Shown: piece after piece, positions 1 through 8,773 of the stretch | How the letters are laid out: the number at the start of each line of letters is the position of its first letter | Position numbering within the stretch: position 1 is the stretch's first letter | Source of the DNA: Terribacillus sp. DMT04 | GTDB lineage: Bacteria; Bacillota; Bacilli; Bacillales; Amphibacillaceae | Direction of reading: 5' to 3' | Length of the DNA: 64,000 nt | Assembly (NCBI RefSeq): GCF_019056395.1 | Contig: NZ_CP077639.1 | Location: 1,490,001-1,554,000, forward strand | Made by a program: the position numbers and the translations under genes | The notes under the pieces: generated by a model | What the model was told of the DNA's origin: nothing | The model's database searches: none | Seen by the model: the letters and a program-made list of their open reading frames with translations, nothing else

Positions 1-1
1 A

Positions 2-280
2 ACAGTTTCCTTCAAAAACACTTTTGAGCAGACGATGAATGCTGCATTTACTGCCAAGCGCACCAACCTCAAACACCTCGCTTTCGGCAGTTCTGATAGT
101 TCATCAGCTTTTCTGGTAACCAAGAAAGAAGGCACTTCCTATTCAAACAGCGGCAATAACGTAGATATAGATAAGGAAATGTCGGAATTAGCCGACAACC
201 AGCTGTACTATCAAGCGCTTGCTGATCGGATAAGCGGAAAATTCAATAGTTTATCCAAAGTTATTAAGGGAGGCAATTAA
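2..280 (+). CDS. flgB: Flagellar basal-body rod protein FlgB (C-terminal part)
   Basis: The reading frame is open from the window edge, so this is the last ~92 residues of the gene; the start lies upstream. FlgB is a proximal rod subunit of the flagellar basal body, exported by the flagellar type III apparatus. The visible part has the conserved C-terminal rod segment (ADNQLYYQALADRISGKF) that forms the terminal coiled-coil helix of axial proteins. It ends 2 bases before the flgC start. Being first in the B. subtilis fla/che operon, it marks the operon's beginning just outside the window; the operon promoter is therefore not visible. The identification rests on the terminal motif plus gene order. 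Confidence 0.93.
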   Translation, partial: TVSFKNTFEQTMNAAFTAKRTNLKHLAFGSSDSSSAFLVTKKEGTSYSNSGNNVDIDKEMSELADNQLYYQALADRISGKFNSLSKVIKGGN

Positions 281-282
281 TC

Positions 283-738
283 GTGACAATTTTTTCATCT
301 ATGAATATAAGTGCAAGCGCACTTACTACACAGCGACTGCGAATGGATGTTGTGTCGTCTAACATTGCAAACGCAGAGACGACTCGGGCAACAATCGATG
401 AGGATGGAAATTATGTTCCGTATCGAAGAAAAATGGTATCTCTGGAGTCACGTGATTCTAATACTTTTTCTTCATTTTTAGAACGCGCACAAGGCGGGAA
501 GCAATCCTCAAGCGGTGTTAGGGTATCAGAGATTACTGAAGATGAAACCCCCTTCCAAATGGTATACAATCCCACATCACCAGATGCAAACGAAGAAGGG
601 TATGTCGCGATGCCCAATGTTGATCCATTAAAGGAAATGACAGATTTGATTAGCGCTACTCGCTCATATGAAGCAAACGTAACAGCAATGAATGCGACAA
701 AAGGTATGCTTCAAAAAGCATTGGAAATCGGTAAATAA
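283..738 (+). CDS. flgC: Flagellar basal-body rod protein FlgC
   Basis: Rod protein of 151 residues, close to the usual ~150 for Bacillus FlgC. The GTG start at 283 is preceded by a strong ribosome site (AAGGGAGG, 266-273). The N-terminus has the rod/hook signature SSNIANAET near residues 26-34, and the C-terminus has the helical RSYEANVTAMNATKGML segment, the two halves of the axial-protein coiled coil. FlgC assembles with FlgB into the proximal rod that crosses the cell wall. It sits between flgB and fliE as in B. subtilis, and is almost certainly cotranscribed with both. Confidence 0.96.
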   Translation: MTIFSSMNISASALTTQRLRMDVVSSNIANAETTRATIDEDGNYVPYRRKMVSLESRDSNTFSSFLERAQGGKQSSSGVRVSEITEDETPFQMVYNPTSPDANEEGYVAMPNVDPLKEMTDLISATRSYEANVTAMNATKGMLQKALEIGK

Positions 739-751
739 AGGAGGATAAACC

Positions 752-1051
752 ATGGCAGTTGAAGGTATTAGCGGATTGAGTGGGCTAAATGGCTTATCTT
801 CAGTCAAACAAGCTACACCAGGACAAGCACAAGCAAGTTTTACTGAGAGCTTGAAAACAGCAGTTGATAGTTTGAATGAAACCCAGCAAGCATCGGATAA
901 GATGACAGAAGCGCTGGCAGCTGGAGAAGTCACAAATTTGCATGATGTTATGATTGCGTCTCAAAAAGCAAGTGTAGCGATGGATGCAGCTGTTCAAGTA
1001 CAAAGGAAAGCGATCGACGCTTATACAGAAATGATGCGCATGTCTATGTAA
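752..1051 (+). CDS. fliE: Flagellar hook-basal body protein FliE
   Basis: Small rod-MS ring junction protein of 99 residues (family ~100). FliE joins the FliF ring to the rod and is among the first proteins exported. The C-terminal half (LHDVMIASQKASVAMDAAVQ, then VQRKAIDAYTEMMRMSM) is the typical FliE signature. The ATG at 752 follows AAGGAGGA at 737-744. It lies between flgC and fliF, separated from fliF by about 70 bases in which I see no gene or terminator. Confidence 0.96.
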   Translation: MAVEGISGLSGLNGLSSVKQATPGQAQASFTESLKTAVDSLNETQQASDKMTEALAAGEVTNLHDVMIASQKASVAMDAAVQVQRKAIDAYTEMMRMSM

Positions 1052-1121
1052 CAGAAGGAGAATCTTCTGTTTAATCGGACATGCTGTTGTTATGAATTTG
1101 ACCTAGCTTTGGGGGAACAAA

Positions 1122-2741
1122 ATGAATCAGCAAATTGCTAAATACAAAGAAAAGATGGCTGGATTCTGGCAAACAAGACCAGCCTGGCAAAAAGCTTTAC
1201 TAATAGGTACCCCAATTCTTCTTATCTTAATCATCGGTATCTCATCTTTTTTTGCATCAAAGGAAACGATGGTGCCGCTGTACAAAGACCTATCCGCACA
1301 AGAAGCCGGGCAGATTAAGGAAGAATTGGACGCAAAAGGTATTACCTATGAATTAGAAGGAAAGGGCACCACTATCCTTGTGCCAGATGCAGAAGCAGAA
1401 GGACTGCTTGTCGATTTGGCTGCTGAAGGACTGCCAGAGACGGGAAGTATTGATTACTCCTTCTTTAGTAACAATGCATCTTGGGGCATGACGGATAATG
1501 AATTTGACGTTATCAAGCTGGATGCCCTTCAAACGGAAGTGGCATCATTATTGACGAATATAGACGGCATTAAGAGTGCGGAAGTAATGATTAATAAGCC
1601 TTCTGATCCGGTGTTTGTTACTGATGAGCAGGAAGAAGCGTCCGCGTCCATCGTGCTGAACACAGAAACGGGATACGACTTTCAGCCGAATCAAGTAGAA
1701 GCAATGTATCGCCTTGTTTCGAAAACAATACCTAATCTTCCAGAAGATAATATTGTTATCACTAACCAGGACTTTGAATACATCAATATGGAAACAGCGC
1801 AAGCCGGCGGCGGAGATGCTTACACGAGTCAAATGGGCATCAAGCAGGAAGTGGAGCAAGGGCTTCAGCAGCGTGTACAGCAAATGCTAGCAGCTATGGT
1901 AGGCGCTGAAAATGTGCGGGTATCTGTTACAACTGATATAAACTTCGATCAGGAAACACGTACAGAAGAACTGGTTGAACCAGTTGATGAAGAAAACAAT
2001 GAAGGTCTTCCAGTAAGTGTAGAAACGATCACAGAAACGTACGAAGGTGAGCCAGGAGAAGAAGCTGGTGTAGCGGGAACTGGAGAAGAAGAAGTTCCAA
2101 ACGTCGCCGCTGAAGAAGAAACAACTGGTGATGGTGCTTATAACAATGTAAAAGAATCTGTAAACTATGAGTTCAATAAGATTAAGAAAGAAATTACAGA
2201 GAGTCCATACAGCATTCAAGACATCGGTATCCAGGTGGCGGTAGACAGCAATAAAAATGCATCTGCACAAAATGGCGAGATAGAACAGCTGAGTGCGCAA
2301 GAGCAAACCAATGTTGAAGAAAGTATCACATCAATTTTGAATTCAATTGTATCCACATCAGTAGATGCAGAAGCAGCGCAGGCAATTAATCCGGAAAACA
2401 GTATTTCTGTTGTGTTCCAGCCTTTTGCGAAGAGTACGAATACACAAGCTGATGATGCAGCGAAAGCAGGAATTCCAATTTGGGCATATATCGCTGGCGG
2501 TATTTTATTAGCGGCTGTAGCGGTACTGATCTTCATGTTAATTCGTTCGAGAAGAAATCAAGCAGAAGAAAGTGAAATGGATGACATGCCAGAAGTTGTA
2601 TCCCCAGCAGTTAGTGTGGAAGAGATTGATGATGCACCGGAAACAGAAGCAACATTGAAGCAGAAACAACTGGAAAAATTAGCACAAGAGTCGCCAGAAG
2701 ATTTCGCGAAGATATTGCGAAGCTGGATGGCAGAAGATTAA
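1122..2741 (+). CDS. fliF: Flagellar MS-ring protein FliF
   Basis: Inner-membrane ring protein of 539 residues, on which the rotor, export gate and rod are built. There is one membrane span near residues 25-44, a large extracytoplasmic region with ring-building motifs, and a second span at about 451-473. The remaining 66-residue cytoplasmic tail ends in SPEDFAKILRSWMAED, the expected FliG-binding segment. A very acidic stretch (roughly residues 275-345, rich in Glu, Gly and Thr) separates ring-building parts of the external domain; its acidity could suit a salty habitat, but that is only a suggestion. The start follows GGGGGAAC at 1111-1118. Confidence 0.97.
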   Translation: MNQQIAKYKEKMAGFWQTRPAWQKALLIGTPILLILIIGISSFFASKETMVPLYKDLSAQEAGQIKEELDAKGITYELEGKGTTILVPDAEAEGLLVDLAAEGLPETGSIDYSFFSNNASWGMTDNEFDVIKLDALQTEVASLLTNIDGIKSAEVMINKPSDPVFVTDEQEEASASIVLNTETGYDFQPNQVEAMYRLVSKTIPNLPEDNIVITNQDFEYINMETAQAGGGDAYTSQMGIKQEVEQGLQQRVQQMLAAMVGAENVRVSVTTDINFDQETRTEELVEPVDEENNEGLPVSVETITETYEGEPGEEAGVAGTGEEEVPNVAAEEETTGDGAYNNVKESVNYEFNKIKKEITESPYSIQDIGIQVAVDSNKNASAQNGEIEQLSAQEQTNVEESITSILNSIVSTSVDAEAAQAINPENSISVVFQPFAKSTNTQADDAAKAGIPIWAYIAGGILLAAVAVLIFMLIRSRRNQAEESEMDDMPEVVSPAVSVEEIDDAPETEATLKQKQLEKLAQESPEDFAKILRSWMAED

Positions 2742-2756
2742 AGGAGCAATGAAGGA

Positions 2757-3770
2757 ATGGCAGCTGTGAAAGGACGTTTAACAGGAAAACAAAAAGCGGC
2801 GGTCTTGATGATCTCTCTTGGCGCTGATACAGCGGCGAACGTATATAAGCATTTAACAGAAGAAGAAATTGAACGTATGTCGCTGGAGATTTCTTCTGTA
2901 AAAAAAGTTGATAGTGCAGAAAAGGAGTCTATTGTCGACCAGTTTCACCAGATCGCTATTGCGCAGGACTATATAACGCAAGGCGGAATAAGCTATGCGA
3001 AGTCCATTCTCGAAAAAGCACTCGGAGCAGATGAAGCAGCTGCTATCATGAACAGGCTCACTTCCACTTTGCAAGTCAGACCATTTGATTTTGCGCGAAA
3101 AGCGGATCCAACCCAAATACTTAACTTTATTCAAAACGAGCACCCGCAAACGATTGCGTTAGTACTATCTTATCTGGATGCGGAGCAATCTGGTCAAATA
3201 TTGTCTGAATTACCGCAAGATATGCAGGCTGATGTAGCGAAGCGTATTGCGACGATGAGCAGTACCTCTCCTGAAATTATCAATCAGGTAGAACAAATAC
3301 TAGAAAAAAATCTATCCGCAACGGCGACACAGGATTACACCCAAACTGGAGGCATTCAAGCAGTCGTTGAAGTGCTAAATGGAGTGGACCGCAGCACAGA
3401 ACGGACCATCTTGGAAGAATTAGAGATCCAGGATCCAGAACTGGCTGAGGAGATCAAGAAACGAATGTTCATCTTTGAAGATATTGTTACACTTGATAAC
3501 CGTGCGATTCAGCGAGTGATACGTGAAGTAGAGAATGATGACTTGAAGCTCTCTTTAAAAGTAGCAAGCGACGAAGTGAAGGATATTGTATTCCAAAATA
3601 TGTCTGACAGAATGGCGCAGACATTTAAAGAAGAAATGGAATTCATGGGACCTGTCCGTTTGAAAGATGTAGAAGAGGCGCAAAGTCGAATTGTTTCCGT
3701 TATCCGGCGACTGGAGGAAGTAGGCGAAATAGTTATATCCCGCGGTGGAGGAGATGACATCATTGTCTAA
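2757..3770 (+). CDS. fliG: Flagellar motor switch protein FliG
   Basis: Rotor protein of 337 residues that binds FliF through its N-terminal domain, FliM through the middle domain, and the MotA stator through the charged C-terminal helix. The middle-domain motif EHPQ is at residues 128-131. The C-terminal torque helix, including MSDRMAQTFKEEMEFMGPVR, carries the expected Arg, Lys and Glu residues. The ribosome site AAAGGAG begins at 2740, at the fliF stop. The 3' end overlaps the start of fliH, implying coupled translation. Length and order match B. subtilis. Confidence 0.97.
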   Translation: MAAVKGRLTGKQKAAVLMISLGADTAANVYKHLTEEEIERMSLEISSVKKVDSAEKESIVDQFHQIAIAQDYITQGGISYAKSILEKALGADEAAAIMNRLTSTLQVRPFDFARKADPTQILNFIQNEHPQTIALVLSYLDAEQSGQILSELPQDMQADVAKRIATMSSTSPEIINQVEQILEKNLSATATQDYTQTGGIQAVVEVLNGVDRSTERTILEELEIQDPELAEEIKKRMFIFEDIVTLDNRAIQRVIREVENDDLKLSLKVASDEVKDIVFQNMSDRMAQTFKEEMEFMGPVRLKDVEEAQSRIVSVIRRLEEVGEIVISRGGGDDIIV

Positions 3771-4509
3771 TATCTGGCAATCAGTTGCAGTGAAAGAATC
3801 AAAAGTAATTGGATTGAAACCAATTCGAACTACTTTTGAAGTGATGGATGACGCAAACTATCATGCTGATTTGCAGGCAAAAGAAGAGCTGCAGAATCAA
3901 CATCTTCGAGAAGTAAAAGCAGAAGCAGACCAGATGTTAGCTGATGCTAAAGCAGACATCGAAAAGCAAAAGAAGCAATGGGAAACGGATCGGCAGAAAT
4001 TAGTGGAACAAGCACAGTTGGAAGGGTATCAAAAAGGCTTTACTGCGGGACAGCAGGAAGGTCTTCAGTCATACGAGGCAAAGATGAATGAAGCGCAACA
4101 GCTTGCAGTTTTAGCGCAGCAGGACTATGAAGCAACAGTAGAAGCAAGTGAGGACGCTGTTCTCGACTTAGGGCTGAAACTAGCAGAAAAGATTTTGCAT
4201 GCAGAATTGACAGCTGATAAAGAACGTTATGTACAGCTTGTAAAAGGAGCTATTGCCGACTGGAAAGAACGAAGTAACGTGCGTATCTTTGTCCATCCGG
4301 AAAGTTATGAACTTGTCTTACAGCAAAAAGAAGAGCTGGCAGTCTTGGCAGGGAAGGATTTTGATATCTCGATAATGCCGCAGCACGATATGCAGGCAGG
4401 AGGGTGTGTGCTGGAAACTAAGCATGGTCGAATTGATGCAAGTATTGATTCACAGCTGACCGTTCTGCGGGAGAAGCTGTTCGAGATTAGACGTGAGGGA
4501 AATGCCTGA
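3754..4509 (+). CDS. fliH: Flagellar assembly protein FliH (export ATPase regulator)
   Basis: Cytoplasmic stator-stalk protein that holds the ATPase FliI at the export gate. About 251 residues, with a long Glu/Lys/Gln-rich helical N-terminal half, a GYQKGFTAGQQEG segment with FliH-type GxxxG spacing, and a C-terminal domain like the V/F-ATPase E/delta stalk. The start is uncertain: GTG 3745, ATG 3754 and TTG 3763 are all in frame, and GGAGG at 3747-3751 lies best for the TTG and too close for the ATG. Any of them overlaps the fliG end. The stop overlaps the fliI start codon. Confidence 0.9.
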   Translation: MTSLSNIWQSVAVKESKVIGLKPIRTTFEVMDDANYHADLQAKEELQNQHLREVKAEADQMLADAKADIEKQKKQWETDRQKLVEQAQLEGYQKGFTAGQQEGLQSYEAKMNEAQQLAVLAQQDYEATVEASEDAVLDLGLKLAEKILHAELTADKERYVQLVKGAIADWKERSNVRIFVHPESYELVLQQKEELAVLAGKDFDISIMPQHDMQAGGCVLETKHGRIDASIDSQLTVLREKLFEIRREGNA

Positions 4510-5822
4510 TGCTGCACCGTTATTTTGATGAAATTGACAAAATGGATACGTATAAAAGATACGGCAGAATTCATCGGGTTGTCGGCTTGCTGATCGAGTC
4601 ACATGGACCAGTTACAAGTGTCGGCGAGGTATGTTACATCCATCCTTCTTCGAATTCAGGAGAAAAATTCCCGGCAGAAGTCGTAGGATTTGATGATGAA
4701 AAAGTATTGCTCATGCCTTTTGCTCCATTAAAGGATGTAGGCCCTGGCTGTTTAGTAGAAGCTACTGCTCAACCGTTGTCAGTGAAGATTGGTCATGGCT
4801 TAATCGGAAGTATTATTGATCCGTTAGGCGAGCCATTAGACGGCAGTATGCTTCCAAAGGGATTAAAGTCATTTACGACAGACCGAAATCCGCCGAACCC
4901 GATGACAAGACCGCGGATTTTACAGCCGTTGGAAACAGGCGTACGAGTTATTGACAGTATGCTGACAGTTGGCCAAGGGCAGCGAGTAGGTATCTTTGCC
5001 GGAAGTGGTGTTGGTAAAAGTACGTTACTCGGTATGATTGCCCGTAAATCAAGTGCTGATGTGAATGTTATAGCTCTAATCGGTGAGCGCGGCAGAGAGG
5101 TTCGGGAATTTATCGAAAAAGACTTGGGAGAAGAAGGTATTAAAAGGTCAATTATCGTTGTCGCTACCTCAGATCAGCCAGCGCTCATGCGGATAAAAGG
5201 AGCATATACAGCTACGGCTATTTGTGAATATTTCCGTGATCAAGGAATGCATGTCAATTTGATGATGGACTCGGTCACACGAGTGGCAATGGCACAGCGG
5301 GAAATCGGACTTGCCTCAGGTGAGCCGCCAACAACGAAAGGCTATACACCTTCTGTTTTCGCAGCTCTGCCCAAACTTCTTGAACGGACAGGTACGAATG
5401 ATACGGGAGCCATCACCGGTTTTTACACGGTGCTTGTAGATGGTGACGATATGAATGAACCGATAGCAGATACGGTACGCGGAATTTTGGATGGGCACTT
5501 TGTGCTGGATCGTAAATTAGCAGAACAAGGGCAGTTTCCTGCTGTAAATGTTCTAAAGTCGATCAGCCGTGTAATGCCGCATATAACAGACCAAGAAGAT
5601 TATCAGCTGGCACAGCGGCTGCGAACCATGCTTGCTTTATTCGAGGAAAACCGAGAGCTGATTCAAATCGGTGCGTACCGAAAAGGAACAAGTCCAGAAA
5701 TCGATGAAGCAATCTTGTATCAAAAACCGATTCTTGAATTTCTCAAGCAGGGAATGCATGAATTTACCAGCCGCAGCGATGCGATGCAAGCGATGCGGCA
5801 GCTGCTCGGAGGGATAACGTAA
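4509..5822 (+). CDS. fliI: Flagellum-specific export ATPase FliI
   Basis: Hexameric ATPase (437 residues) of the flagellar type III export apparatus; hydrolysis helps unload chaperones and unfold export substrates. It belongs to the F1-beta-like family. The P-loop GSGVGKST is at residues 165-172, the GERGREV motif follows, and the Walker B strand is in LMMDSVTRVAMAQREIG. The ATG overlaps the fliH TGA and the stop overlaps the fliJ ATG, so the three genes look translationally coupled. Length and motifs are normal. Confidence 0.98.
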   Translation: MLHRYFDEIDKMDTYKRYGRIHRVVGLLIESHGPVTSVGEVCYIHPSSNSGEKFPAEVVGFDDEKVLLMPFAPLKDVGPGCLVEATAQPLSVKIGHGLIGSIIDPLGEPLDGSMLPKGLKSFTTDRNPPNPMTRPRILQPLETGVRVIDSMLTVGQGQRVGIFAGSGVGKSTLLGMIARKSSADVNVIALIGERGREVREFIEKDLGEEGIKRSIIVVATSDQPALMRIKGAYTATAICEYFRDQGMHVNLMMDSVTRVAMAQREIGLASGEPPTTKGYTPSVFAALPKLLERTGTNDTGAITGFYTVLVDGDDMNEPIADTVRGILDGHFVLDRKLAEQGQFPAVNVLKSISRVMPHITDQEDYQLAQRLRTMLALFEENRELIQIGAYRKGTSPEIDEAILYQKPILEFLKQGMHEFTSRSDAMQAMRQLLGGIT

Positions 5823-6268
5823 TGGCCGATACGAAGGTATTTGAAAAGATATTGCGCATGAAGGACCGTGAACGCAAAGCGGCGCAGCAAGCATTTACTG
5901 AAAAGCAAGAACAGTTTGAAATAGCCGCAACCAATTTATATGAATTGCTGAAGAAAAAAGAAGATGCAGAAGCACTGCTTACCAATGGCTTGGCAGCATC
6001 ACTTCCAATACAGCGATTATCAGAGCATCATGCATTTCTGGAAACAGTCAACCGGCAAATTGACCGAGCCCAGATTGCGGTACAATTTGCCCGAACAGCG
6101 ATGTTGGAGAAGCAGGAATTGCTCTCTGAGGCGTATATAGAAGTGAAAAAAATCGACAAGCTGATAGAGAAAAAACGGCAAGAAGCTTGGCGAAAGCTGC
6201 AAGAAGAAGAAAACAAGCAGATGGACGATCTATCTATTCGGCAATTTTTAGCAAATGGAGCACGATAG
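5822..6268 (+). CDS. fliJ: Flagellar export protein FliJ
   Basis: 148-residue soluble coiled-coil protein, the central stalk of the FliI ATPase ring (comparable to F1 gamma) and a chaperone-escort factor. Almost the whole chain is predicted antiparallel helix, rich in Glu, Lys, Gln and Arg, for example KKIDKLIEKKRQEAWRKLQ near residue 115. The family has low sequence conservation, so the call rests on coiled-coil composition, length and position directly after fliI with overlapping start and stop codons. Confidence 0.92.
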   Translation: MADTKVFEKILRMKDRERKAAQQAFTEKQEQFEIAATNLYELLKKKEDAEALLTNGLAASLPIQRLSEHHAFLETVNRQIDRAQIAVQFARTAMLEKQELLSEAYIEVKKIDKLIEKKRQEAWRKLQEEENKQMDDLSIRQFLANGAR

Positions 6269-6269
6269 C

Positions 6270-6902
6270 ATGGCAAAACAAAAAGCAGAACAACAAAAGA
6301 AGACAAGCAAAGGCAAAGGTTTCTTTCTTTATTTTCTCCTGCCAGTTGTACTGGCAGCAGCACTTGTCGTTGCAATACTTGAATTCTCGGGCGTATCCGT
6401 TGCCAAAGCAGCTGCTGGTATCCCGGTGATTGGAGATCTCATCAGTGAAGAGACTGCAGCTCCAGCCGCTAATTCAGCAGATACAGAAAAACTAAAAAAT
6501 CAGCTGAAAGAGCAGCAAGCGACTATTGATATGATGAAAGAAACAGAAGACGCGAAAAACACAGAGATTGATGATTTAAATCAACAAATCCTCAAGCTGA
6601 AGAACCAATTAAACGGCGCTGAACCAGCCGGTGCTGAAACAGCACAAACAGCCGGCAGTAATAGTCAGACTGCTGAAGGAGAAGAGGAAACATCTCCTTA
6701 TAAAGAAGCAGCAACTTCCTTTAACAAAATGGAGGACAGCAAGGCAGCAGAAATCATCAGTAAGCTGGACAGTGAAAAAGCTTTAGGTGTCCTTCAGCAG
6801 CTATCTGGTAAGAAGCGAGGAACAATTCTAGCAGAAATGGATCCGGAAGCTGCAGCGTCTTATACAAGCGCCATGGTGGAAGAAGCGGAGAAGGAGGGAT
6901 AA
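6270..6902 (+). CDS. ylxF: YlxF, membrane-anchored MgtE-N/MotE-like flagellar operon protein
   Basis: 210-residue protein with a basic N-terminus, one transmembrane helix (about residues 15-37), a coiled coil (about 70-115), a low-complexity Ala/Glu/Thr linker and a C-terminal MgtE-N-like helical domain (SKAAEIISKLDSEKALGVLQ). Proteins of this type resemble MotE, a MotC chaperone in alphaproteobacteria; in Bacillus, YlxF is an operon member of unclear role. I chose the ATG at 6270, with TGGAG at 6256-6260; an in-frame ATG at 6255 has no good ribosome site. It overlaps nothing essential and precedes fliK as in B. subtilis. Confidence 0.88.
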   Translation: MAKQKAEQQKKTSKGKGFFLYFLLPVVLAAALVVAILEFSGVSVAKAAAGIPVIGDLISEETAAPAANSADTEKLKNQLKEQQATIDMMKETEDAKNTEIDDLNQQILKLKNQLNGAEPAGAETAQTAGSNSQTAEGEEETSPYKEAATSFNKMEDSKAAEIISKLDSEKALGVLQQLSGKKRGTILAEMDPEAAASYTSAMVEEAEKEG

Positions 6903-6906
6903 GCGG

Positions 6907-8304
6907 TTGAATAATATAATTACACCGCTGCTGCCAGCGGTAGGGGTTGTAAAAGGTCAACAGAATCAATCTTCTTCAGGGGATAAGCTGTTTCAAAATC
7001 TGTTTCAGCAAGTTAGTAAAGATAAAAATATCGAGCTCGCTGTAAATGAAGATCCCAAGAGCAATCAAGTTCTGAATTTACAAGATAAGCAGGATATACA
7101 GGTTATCTTACAAGCATTCTTTGATAAACTCCCAGACAATGAATCTTTGCAGCTAAAAGAACAGCCGGCAAATGCTTGGGAATTAATGGAGCAAGTACTG
7201 GGGGCAGATAAGCTTACTGCCTATCTGCCCGAACAAATAAAAGGTAAAGCCGAGACAATTCTTACAGACATAAAGACAGATCAGAATGAATTATCAGTTG
7301 AAGGGCTTCTAGAGGGACTTCAAGAGTTGCAATCTTATCTTATGAATTCTGGTAGTATGCAGCCCGTGTCGAAAAATGGAACGCAAGAAAAAGCAGCTGC
7401 TTCACACGTATTCTTGAGTGAGTTCATGGGTAATCAACAAGTCAACACAGGAGCAGTCAGCTTGCAAAAGACTACTATTGGACAAGCTGCTCCTGTAAAG
7501 GAGACAGAATCGAATTCAGTCTTGCTAAAATTGCGAGGTTCTATTCCAATCTCGGAATCACATGAAACACAGGAGCTTGTAAAGAAAAATACGCCTGCAG
7601 ATCAATTAACGGTAAGACAGCATCCTAGTAACGCTGCAGTGGCCACACAGTATTCTGTTGGTAAGCATACAGTCACGGAAACAGCCAAAGCAATCCAAAG
7701 TATTGTTGAGTCTTCTAATAGAACCGAAAAATCACAGCTAGGTAATGTTGCAAATCAGCTGCAAGAGGAACCTACACCATTAGACTCGAAGCAAGTGAGT
7801 AATTTTCAAATATCTAAACAGGAACAGCTTGTTTTCCACTTAAAACAAGCTGATCAAGTACCGCAGCAAGCAGGTAAAGAGCTAGTAGAAAAACTAGAAC
7901 AAGCAGTGAAATTCAGCGGAATATTATCTGACAGAAATGGCCTGAAGGAACTCTCAATACAGCTGCGTCCCGGTAATTTAGGGGATTTACAAGTTAAGTT
8001 ACTTCGCGAAAATGGTGAGATTACAGTTCAGATAATCGCTGCTTCTAAACAAGCTAAGGATATGCTGGACTCTAATATATCTAGTCTTAAGCATATGTTC
8101 TCGCCTCATCAGGTAAGTGTTTTGGAAAGAGTTGATCAACCGCAAGGAGCTCCGGCAGAGAGAAATGCTGACCAAAGTTTTCGAGATAACGCTGATGAGG
8201 AAAGAAAAGACAAGCAGCAAGAACAGCAGGGTAATCATGCACGAGAGCATACCGATTTTGCGTTCGCAGATATATTATCTGAACAGAAGGAGATAAGGAT
8301 ATGA
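6907..8304 (+). CDS. fliK: Flagellar hook-length control protein FliK
   Basis: 465-residue secreted ruler protein that ends hook growth and switches the export gate to filament substrates. The N-terminal two-thirds is poorly conserved and rich in Gln, Lys and Ser, as expected of the ruler. The C-terminal Flg_hook domain (about residues 345-430) contains LRPGNLGDLQVKL, the family signature that contacts FlhB. The TTG start at 6907 follows GGAGGG at 6894-6899. The stop overlaps the flgD start by 4 bases. Confidence 0.94.
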   Translation: MNNIITPLLPAVGVVKGQQNQSSSGDKLFQNLFQQVSKDKNIELAVNEDPKSNQVLNLQDKQDIQVILQAFFDKLPDNESLQLKEQPANAWELMEQVLGADKLTAYLPEQIKGKAETILTDIKTDQNELSVEGLLEGLQELQSYLMNSGSMQPVSKNGTQEKAAASHVFLSEFMGNQQVNTGAVSLQKTTIGQAAPVKETESNSVLLKLRGSIPISESHETQELVKKNTPADQLTVRQHPSNAAVATQYSVGKHTVTETAKAIQSIVESSNRTEKSQLGNVANQLQEEPTPLDSKQVSNFQISKQEQLVFHLKQADQVPQQAGKELVEKLEQAVKFSGILSDRNGLKELSIQLRPGNLGDLQVKLLRENGEITVQIIAASKQAKDMLDSNISSLKHMFSPHQVSVLERVDQPQGAPAERNADQSFRDNADEERKDKQQEQQGNHAREHTDFAFADILSEQKEIRI

Positions 8305-8747
8305 AGACAACAGGAGCTATAGACTCCAGCTACTATCTGGACTCACAAAAGGGACGTACGCCAAGTGCGACACTTGATAAAGATGATTTTCTTGAGATTC
8401 TAATGGTTCAATTACAAAACCAGGATCCGACCAGTCCTATGGACGATTCGAAGTTTGTGGAGCAAATGACCACTTTCACTAATTTAGAACAGGTAATGAA
8501 TATTTCAGAAGCTGTTCAAAAAATTGCTGGTTCGCAAACAGTTATGTCGCCAGTTCTCCAATACAGTCATATGATTGATAAACAAGTGACTTATAACGAA
8601 TATGACGAAGAAACCGGAGAAACAGTTACTGACACTATTACAAGCAAAGTGAAAGCCGTTACTCAAAATGATGGACATGCGGTGCTTGAACTGGATAATG
8701 GAAAGTCCATCTATGCAGATGCGGTAACAAAGATTAGCAACGAATAA
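8301..8747 (+). CDS. flgD: Flagellar hook cap/assembly protein FlgD (short form)
   Basis: 148-residue hook-capping protein that supports hook polymerisation and is discarded afterwards. The N-terminal signature is clear: DFLEILMVQLQNQDPTSPMD, followed by KFVEQMTTFTNLEQVMNI. Gram-negative FlgD is about 220 residues with tudor/Ig-like domains; the Bacillus form is shorter (~140), so this is not a truncation. A compact C-terminal beta region (about 90-145) remains. It overlaps the end of fliK. Confidence 0.95.
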   Translation: MKTTGAIDSSYYLDSQKGRTPSATLDKDDFLEILMVQLQNQDPTSPMDDSKFVEQMTTFTNLEQVMNISEAVQKIAGSQTVMSPVLQYSHMIDKQVTYNEYDEETGETVTDTITSKVKAVTQNDGHAVLELDNGKSIYADAVTKISNE

Positions 8748-8773
8748 AACAATAAGGAAAAGGATGATGACGG